In this document: in pieces, positions 54,601-63,600 of the stretch
Layout: each line of letters opens with the position of its first letter
Numbering within the stretch: the stretch's first letter is position 1
Source: Phoronis australis
Lineage: Eukaryota; Phoronida; Phoronidae
Reading direction: 5' to 3'
Assembly: GCA_002633005.1 (NCBI GenBank)
Contig: NMRA01000040.1
Location: forward strand, 79,362 to 143,361
Length of the DNA stretch: 64,000 nucleotides
Notes under the pieces: generated by a model
Told to the model about the DNA's origin: nothing
Seen by the model: the letters and a program-made list of their open reading frames with translations, nothing else
The model's database searches: none
Program-made: the position numbers and the translations under genes

Positions 54601-57600
54601 CCACAAAGAGGCAATGGTTATTATTGACACTCGTCTTTGTTCCCTAATCCATAGAAAAATAGCCGGTCACAAAAGTGCAGGCACTGTGGTAAGTGATCCT
54701 AAAAAGCACTCTAGTTGGGAAAGGTGTAATAGGACCTAATGAACCTTAGACTTCTGCCATTTACCAATAATGATCAACTTGTTAAGTTCATGAAACTGCG
54801 GCAGTTGATTATTCACAAATGGCCTGGGTTAAGGATTCAATCTGCACTGGAAACATGGTTTCTAAGGCTTTGTAGTCATGTTTTGACCATTTCAATTTGT
54901 CAATAAGTATCTTCCTCGATTTTTTAATCATTTATCATTAACAACATTCAAACTAAGTTTAATCTGTACTCAGTGGGCCAAATTTCTAATGTGCCTAGGC
55001 ACATAGAAATTTCACCAAACACAATGTTCCATTACCTTGACGTCCAGGCAGTCCATCCGCTCCTCGTGGTCCAGGTCGTCCCTCCGGACCAGGATCGCCT
55101 TTGATGATTGCAGAGATGTCACGTCCACTGTATGGTTCACCTTTTTGACCTGTAAATGCGCACATGTATTTTCTTGATACTGGTTCATTGGATGGCTAAC
55201 AGGAGTTACTTTCACATGGCTTGCATGGCATGGTTGTAAATTGCTTTAAGTGCACATGCAGGCTAATTTCTTATCTCTGAGATTGCTTAGTCAAATTAGT
55301 AAGAAGCGAAAGATATAGCAGCGAATGGAATATGAGGTACGCAGAAAATTGCGAAATGTTACTAAGACCGGGTTTTGTGTCCAAAATGATCCTCCGTAAA
55401 TGACTCAACTGTGTCTAGTAAGTATCGAGACATGATGAAGGGGAATAACTGTACTGCTGGCTGCATTTGAAGAAGTTTTAGTCTTCACACTTAGAAGTTG
55501 TCAATGAATATAACTGCCCTTTGCTCTGCACAGATGATGTTCAAATTGCATTGTCATTTAGTTCCCTGATATATTTGTATAGTACGGAGCATTCAAATCA
55601 GGTAATGGAATGACCCATGACAAAAAAGATGAAATTTTTACGACCGCAAATACACATTTCAATCTAAACCATACCTCTGAGATCGAAAGTAAACATTATT
55701 ATCACAGGATGCCCTGTAACTGTGTCGTTTTGGCAAAACGCACTCATCTTAACCAGTACCTGACATCTATTTCAGCAACAACAATGAAGGCAATTAGATG
55801 CAACAAAAGATATTTTATAAAATTAAAATAATAAAGATAAAGATGCAAAATATGCAGAGTGAGTGGCAGGAGCTTATTCTTGATTTGCTGAAGGGAGACC
55901 TATAAAATTATTTTCAATTCTTATAATTACCATACAAAATTACAAAAAAAATTTGGAAATCGATCAATAGTTTATCAAGAAAGCCTGAAATACATACACA
56001 TTTAATTCCAACAAAAAATTTAATTCCAATGCAAATGGAAAAGTCAAGACGAAAACCTGTGGCTCATACCGCAACTGTTAGCATGAAAAAATTAAAGTCA
56101 AAAACAACATACTTTAAACTATAGAATACATCAATCACAATTATAACTCGGCCAAACTTTTCATTTTCAAACAGGAGTTGATTGTTCATAAGCCACGCTG
56201 GTGTAGAAGAAACTATGTGACATAAGAAATAACTACAAGGACACTGAAAATAGGCTGGCAGAATTTGTAAACAATGGCTTAGACCAATCAGATCATTCAG
56301 AATCTGTCACGTGATCACTTCTCTCGAACTGCAAAACTCGAGTCACAAAACAGAACACGAAAAATGTCAAAATAAATCGAAATACATCAAATGCAATTTA
56401 AAACACATTTGCAGTAACGAAAATAGTACTTTTTATCTCGTTTCGGCGGCACATACAACATCGCACTCAGGCGGTCAGGACTAGCACTAGAAGCCAACCG
56501 GCGTGCATGTGGGATCAAACAAAAGAATTTCATACATCACTCACTTCCCACCACTCCAATCCAATTCAACGAATAACTGGTTACGGTTGAATTTCCTTTC
56601 AGGAAGTGTTGTTACTTTTAGTGTTTCATCGTTTTCAGGCGACTCGGCCACACACTCCGTAACTGTTCCTCTATCAAAGTTTACACAGCGCAAACCTTGA
56701 CTTATGATGTTTGTGAAGACATTGACTATTTCTTTTATCCACTTTTTCCTCGAAATTTTCTGTAAACTCCATGTTCCACGCATTTTTAACCATAGAATCG
56801 TACTATTTGTCACCGCCATTTTATACCAAATGCAGATGCCATTGATGAAGCACACTATCCCAGGCACAGGCGCTTGAATTTATCTGTTCCTCTATCGCCA
56901 CTCACGTTACTCACTAAGAAAACATGTTTCTTATATATGGTTATGAGTCATCGGGAAATTTGAGCGCCTGTGATCCCAAGTGCCCCAGCAACTACAATTT
57001 TCGTTCCTCGAAATATAAAGAGCAGTTTCCTCTTTTCGAGTCGTCAGCATCGCCGAGGTGAGAAGCCAATTTGCCGTGATTATTTTATGGCAAATCCGAT
57101 TTTTTTCCGCGGAAATGTAACAAAAATACGCGGAAGGAATAAGAGAAAAAAGCAGAAATTCATGTTTCCGCGGAAAATTCCAAGCCTAATGTCAAATACA
57201 TCATTAAAGCCCAACTCCCTGCATGATGCCTCCTCTATTAACATTCATTTCACTTCATTCTATGGGGGAATCAAGAATACTCAGGTGAGTGCTGTATTAT
57301 GCAGTAATGCAACCAAGTCAAGTCAAATTCAATATCGTTACTACAAAGCACCTCAGAATTCAACATGGACCTCTAAACAGGGGCAACAACTTCAAGAAAA
57401 CATTCCATCATACTTTTTCTGATCTGGCAAAATAACCATGAGCAATAGCACTGAAACCAGTGAACACTCTTTCAGGAGAGAGCTTACCTTCAGGACCAGG
57501 GCGGCCCGGAGCTCCAGGTAAACCATCCTGACCACGATCACCACGAGCACCAGCTCGACCAGGAATCCCCTCTCCTTGAGCTCCAGGGTTGCCGGGTGGT

Positions 57601-60600
57601 CCAGGCTCACCACGAACACCGTCCAATCCTTCCAAACCAGGGTAACCTCGATCACCCTGTATGAGAGAGCCATTCAACATTTTTTTTACTAATTTCAGAT
57701 AAAAAAATCAGCATTTCATCTTTCATTGGTTTTAACAAATGCAAATGATACCTTGATACCCTGTCTGGGGGTGGCTACAACAACTTAAAACTGATGAGGC
57801 AACAGGGCCGCTCCAGATTGTACAGCAACAACTGAATCTAGTTCTATTTACCCATAATGCCATAAGCATCCGTCAGACACATTTGCTGCCTGGTTTTTGA
57901 GCCATTGGAGATCTACATGTTGTTTGGTGTTGTCAGATTCATTGCAAGATTATCTCAGTGGCATTTAACTCTACTCGTACTCTCAATACTAACGCGGTAT
58001 TACTGCTGTGCTGTGAGCTTCAGCTCCGACATGATAATGTTCCATAAACTGGACAAATACCTGTGGATGTGTTATGTGTCACCTTCCCAACATCAATGAA
58101 AGACAAGAAAATGCAAAGTGAGTTAGAAAAACAAGTTCGTAGGATTAATTTTGAATCAAACAAGATTCCCTTTCGTGAAGATAAATGTTAAATTCCAGCA
58201 CTTAATGGATGGTTGAAATCGGGAATATTTCCACGGCTATATACCTCGCCGGTTTCCGACATGATCTGTAAAAATGTGTCTCATTTCCAAAACGAGGTTA
58301 TGCTTTTCTTCTGGGACAAAGGAGAGTGCCATCGGTGTGTAATCTGGGATGGTCCTAATATTAGGTGCTTTATGAGAAAAATTACATGGAAGGTAAAGTC
58401 CACTTAGGGCTGTTCCAGTAAAATCCGTGTGGGAGGGGGGGGACGGCAGTAGAAATAAAAATTCATGGGTNCAAAGGAGAGTGCCATCGGCGTGTAATCT
58501 GGGATGGTCCTAATATTAGGTGCTTTATGAGAAAAATTACATGGAAGGTAAAGTCCACTTATGTCAAATGAGACAAAAACATAGCATCTGGGCAAGCACT
58601 GCACGGATAACTCTTAGAAGCAGCACACGACAAAAGTATTACGCACCTTTGCAGTGCAGTCCAACTGACTTATCAGCCAGTTTGAGGATACAGCCTAAAT
58701 TGTCGTTATAAGATTGATGGTGGCAAACCAATGTTTACATGGTCCAGCTCTCTTATTGTCTGCTTTCATATGATGCTCACGAAATCCAGCAATAACATTA
58801 TGTTGTAAACAGCGTGACTGACGCTATCCGATATTTAAATTACTATTTGGAATTGACCTTCAACAAATGTCGTGAAGCAGATGTGTTTTGTATGAAATCC
58901 TCGGTTGACTTTCAGAGATATTAGATTTAACTTTCACCTGTTCATTCCTTTCAAGTAAGCTCTGACCAGCTTAACCACAGTATTATGTACCAACGTAAAA
59001 GATTTTGAGGTATGAAAACCAGTCAAGTTAACAAATCCCAACTGGTGAGGGTGTCAAAGTAAAATTCTTTTCATATTTCACATTGCAACCTCTTTGGTTT
59101 TGGCAAGTTTCCAGATAAGAGCAGTGTTCAACTGCGGGCATCAATCTGGGCAACATTCCTAACACTAACTTTCTTGCGAGATTTATGAGGTCATGAAACT
59201 CCACCGGTCACACAAGGCCAGTGTGTAGTGAGTATGTTAAGAGACCTCACTACCATGTCCTACACAAAAGTCATCCATTGCTGTGATTGGTCGTTTAAGT
59301 TGGCATGTTGGATGATGGGATAGAATTCACGTAATCCAGGCATATTGTTAGGAGTTTCCAACAGTCTTCTGCCCAGCATCGAACAGAATGATTCATAAGA
59401 AACGTATCTACAAGGCTTCAGAGAACTTTACTTCATTGCTCTGTTTCAAGTGACTTTTGAACTATATCTCAATTTCTATATTGACAACATTGGTACAACT
59501 TAAGTCCCATGGAATGCGCTTTATTTCTGTACAATGAAGATATGAACATTATGATTAGCTTCGATGCAAAGTGGTGTAATTTCCACACAGAAGAATGTCT
59601 TTGATTTAGTAGGCCTATTTGACGACACACGAGACAAGCAGACATGGGCACGTAATGGCCAGAATGACCTCTGAGGTGTCACACAAAAAAGCAAAGAAAA
59701 CGGCACTGAAAGATGTGAACAAAACATCAAGCATAAACAGAACTTTAACATTACCTTAGGTCCATCTTGTCCTGGGTAACCCTGAGCACCAGGTGGGCCA
59801 ACTTCACCTTTAGGGCCAGCAAATCCATTCCTTCCAGATGGTCCTGGTATACCCGGTTCACCCTTGATACCTTCAGGAGGTGTCTCGAACTTGATCTCAC
59901 CTGGCTCGCCCTTTTGTCCCACACGTCCTGGTATACCATCTATTCCTAGTTGACCCTGACACAGGATGTAACTAAATGTACATAACTATTAAGCAGCCAT
60001 TTTGAATTCAACACTATGTTCAAACTGCATTTTAACCGTTAACCTGCGGTAGGCGATGTCAGTCGACTACCCTATACAGCACGATGGGTGTATTCACTGA
60101 ACTACCAGCGGTAAAGAGTGCACCCTCGTGGTTTTCATACAGAAATCGTTGAGAGCCCTGTATGTTGTTTAGAAATGTGAACACGCTCATTCCACAGTTC
60201 AGGGTTACTAATACATTTCCCGGATTTAAACCATAAGGCTAATTACTAGTTTGGAAGATATTGGCAGTTTTATGTAAGTGTAGACACAAAGTTTCACTGT
60301 GGCTGGAGCCAGATGTGAGAGGATGACTGGATCAGTTTATTTTCACTAAGGCTGTAATGAAGATGTACATATGGTGAAAATCTCCATTAAATTCAAAACA
60401 ACTTTCATGTCGACTACTTTTGTGTGAAATTGACATCTCAGGTGAGTGTGTAAATTGCAAATGGATTTCAATGGCACACGGTTTCGCACCTGCCTTGTGG
60501 GAAGAGTATCCAGATTTCAATGATCAGCTAGTCGGGATACAGCTGTGTCATTATCAGTTTGACACTTAGCAAGGGGAGGAAGTTGGCAAACCAATGTTTT

Positions 60601-63600
60601 CATAAGTGCAGATCTCTAATTGTCTGCGTTCATCTGATAGCTCACGTAGTCACGCAATTATGTTGTAATCAGCGTGCCTAACACTAACCAACAAGAGTAA
60701 GGCGGAGTGTCAAAATGCACCCACGTCTAAATGCACTGCAAATGGAGTGCTCCTAGGGTTGTTTGTTTCAAAAAAATAGCCACCAGAGGACGAAAAAACG
60801 TCCAATCCATCTGAAAATGGGAACATGTCATCGCTTCTTTAATAGAAAGCTATTCACCAAATTTCATAAAAATCTGTCAAGAAACTTAGAGAAAAAAAGG
60901 AAACAAAAAAAATGAAATTGCCACTACGGGACACAGCCTTCATTGGATGCACCTGAAAGACGTCGTCATCTGTTCTTAGCCTCATATAGATACAATTACT
61001 AATTTTAATATAGATCCTGCAGTGAGTTTAGGTGATGCACCTATGGGCGCAAAACAAAACTGCCACTAGGAGGCGCCACAGTAGTCAAACGCCACAGTAG
61101 TCAAAGTCATTGCAAAATCATCGTCAGCTTCGTAGAAAGAACATACATGCTAATTTTCACAATCATCCTTTAGTGCAGTTTGGTTGATAGAGGGGTGAAT
61201 GCCAAAAAACAGACTAAAAACAGACAAAGTGGCCGCTAGATGTTGCAAACTACATCAAATCCAACCGAAAATGGGAGGATAGCTTCATCTCAGTAATAAG
61301 TGCCTATATTTCAAATTTTATGAAAATATGTTGAGGACCTTTGAAGATACAGAGGTAAACATAAAAAAATTAAATTGCCAACAGGGGGCACACTGGTAGT
61401 CAGATAAGTCCGAAGGTCGTTGTTATCCATTTTCAACATCATATAAATACATTTGCTTAATTTAATAAAGATCCTGCCAATTGTTTACGAAATACAGCCA
61501 TGGGCGCAAAAAGAAACAAAACTGCCACTAGGAGGCGCCACAGTAGTCAACATCGTCGGAAAATCATCGTCAGCTGTCCTCTTCATAATAAAAACATACA
61601 TGCCAATTTCCACAATTATCCTTAGAGCGGTTTGGTTGCTAGAGGGGTGGACGCCAAAAAACAGACTGGATAACAGTAAAAATGGACACTAGGTGGCGCA
61701 AACTACACCGAATCCATCCGAAAACGGGAGAATAGCGTCATCTTACTAATAGGTGCCTATATTTCAAATTTTATGAAAATACGTGGAGGACCTTTGAACA
61801 TACAGAGGTAAGCATAAAAAACTAAAATTGCCACTAGGGGGCACACCAGTAGTTAGATCCGTCCGAAAGTTTTCTTATGCCGCCCCGTCCATGATAGAAA
61901 CATGTAAATATGTGGGCGCATAAAAATACTATTTCCATATGACGTGCAACAACTTGTCGTGATGAAGATGTGTTTTGTATGAAATACTATCACAAAAAAC
62001 TGCGAACGGAGAAAAATGGTTGATTTTCAGAGAAATTAGATTGAAATTTCAACAGCGTATTCCTTTATGTGAATGCAAGTCTTACCCGCATAAAACCACA
62101 GAATTGTGTACCAACACAATAGGCTTGTTTGTCAAATTTAATCGAATGCAGTTCTGGATCAGATCATCTAGTAGGAAATTTTTAGGTTTTAACAGTCGAG
62201 GGGAATGGTTACTGTAAGTACGGAATGCAAATATATTGGTTCATATTATAGCTAGCACACAGCCAGGGACTTCTACTACAAGAGCTTTCAATACCTCCTT
62301 TGTGGCACATTATGCAAGTTAGTGATTAGAAACAGTTCCATGTCAGCACGATCTCCACCCTGCACTCACCGGAGGTCCTGGCACCCCTTGCTGGCCTTCA
62401 TCTCCCCTTGCGCCTTTCTCTCCAGGTAAACCATCACGTCCTGGTTGACCAGGCCGACCAGGCATACCTGAAAATGACAGCAAGCATGTTAACTAGTGAA
62501 TTATAGAGAAGTTTATTCTTAATGTAAGATCTTCACAAAAAATCTGCCTTCTAAATTTCACTAGTGGCTGTTGCTGGGATTTTTAATAGACTCCTATTAA
62601 ATAAAGCAAACACAGCTTAACAAAGGCTTCAAGATGGTTGAGAATAAGAAAATTGTTTATTATTATCTCCCAGTTGGTTTTGAATAGCTGTGCCCAAAAT
62701 GAACTGATTTTTGTCATAATTATTCAAAAGGGAATTCATCGTAACATTTTTTAATATAGCTAACATCAAACTACATTTAGCACCGGCAGCACAATGATTG
62801 ATCTAGTCTTAAAAGTCTGATGTACAAGAATCAATTGTCATGTCCATCAAAATGGGTGTTTTTCGTTCAAAAGTTTGCAATGATGCACAAGTCATTTGAA
62901 CATCTCACAATTAACACAACAGGGATGAGAACTGAAACCCCACAGCTTCAAATGTGTGCCAACATCTCCCTGCTCCCTTTCGCGTCTAAATTCATATCAG
63001 ATGTGAAACGTTAGGTCAGCACTGAAAGGTGTCCAAAAATACAATATTGGTATCTACTGTCAACATAGCTTGCATAAACATGTTTGTCTCGGCATATTTG
63101 AAAACTATTTATTACAACAGAAAAAGGTCTTGCAGAAAAAGGTCTTGCAAGTGATAAAGTCTTAGAGGCTTCAGGAAATACAAACAAGACATGCTCTTAT
63201 TACCAATTTGAATAGGCCACATTAATACATCAAAAAGATTGCGCAAGTGAATACATTAAATGTCTAAATTGCTAAGGCAACTACTATCACAACGGCAACA
63301 GCTAAATGTGTAGGGGCGTAAAATCGTGTGTCATCCCACAAAACTTGCATTATGCTCAGGAATTTTTAGTGCCCCGAGAACGTGAAAGAGCTAAAGGGTC
63401 ATTCTGGGCTCAGTTATTCAACTATCTATAGGGAGTAATTAAACAATTATTTTCTCATTCAGGACCAGAAACCCTTTGTTAAGATGCTACACAGTCCAAC
63501 AAGGACAGCCCTATGGCTAAGAGCAACCTTCACAAAGAACTGCTTTCACTGACATTATATGCCTGTCTATTTCAAAAGGTCTATTATGAGTGTACGACAC

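Larger units (their letters stand above)
58317..58562 (+). repeat. Duplicated ~91-bp flank around a truncated Harbinger-like MITE and an N
   Basis: 58317-58406 and 58472-58561 are near-identical (offset 155 bp). The first copy carries the MITE right after TTA; the second reads straight through the same TTA. The N at 58471 separates them. Best read as insertion and empty-site alleles placed in series. Confidence 0.85.

Noticed and set aside
56970-57422. 150-codon plus-strand ORF in collagen intron w4
   Set aside because: AT-rich, lysine/serine-heavy, no domain, and it starts within a MITE end.
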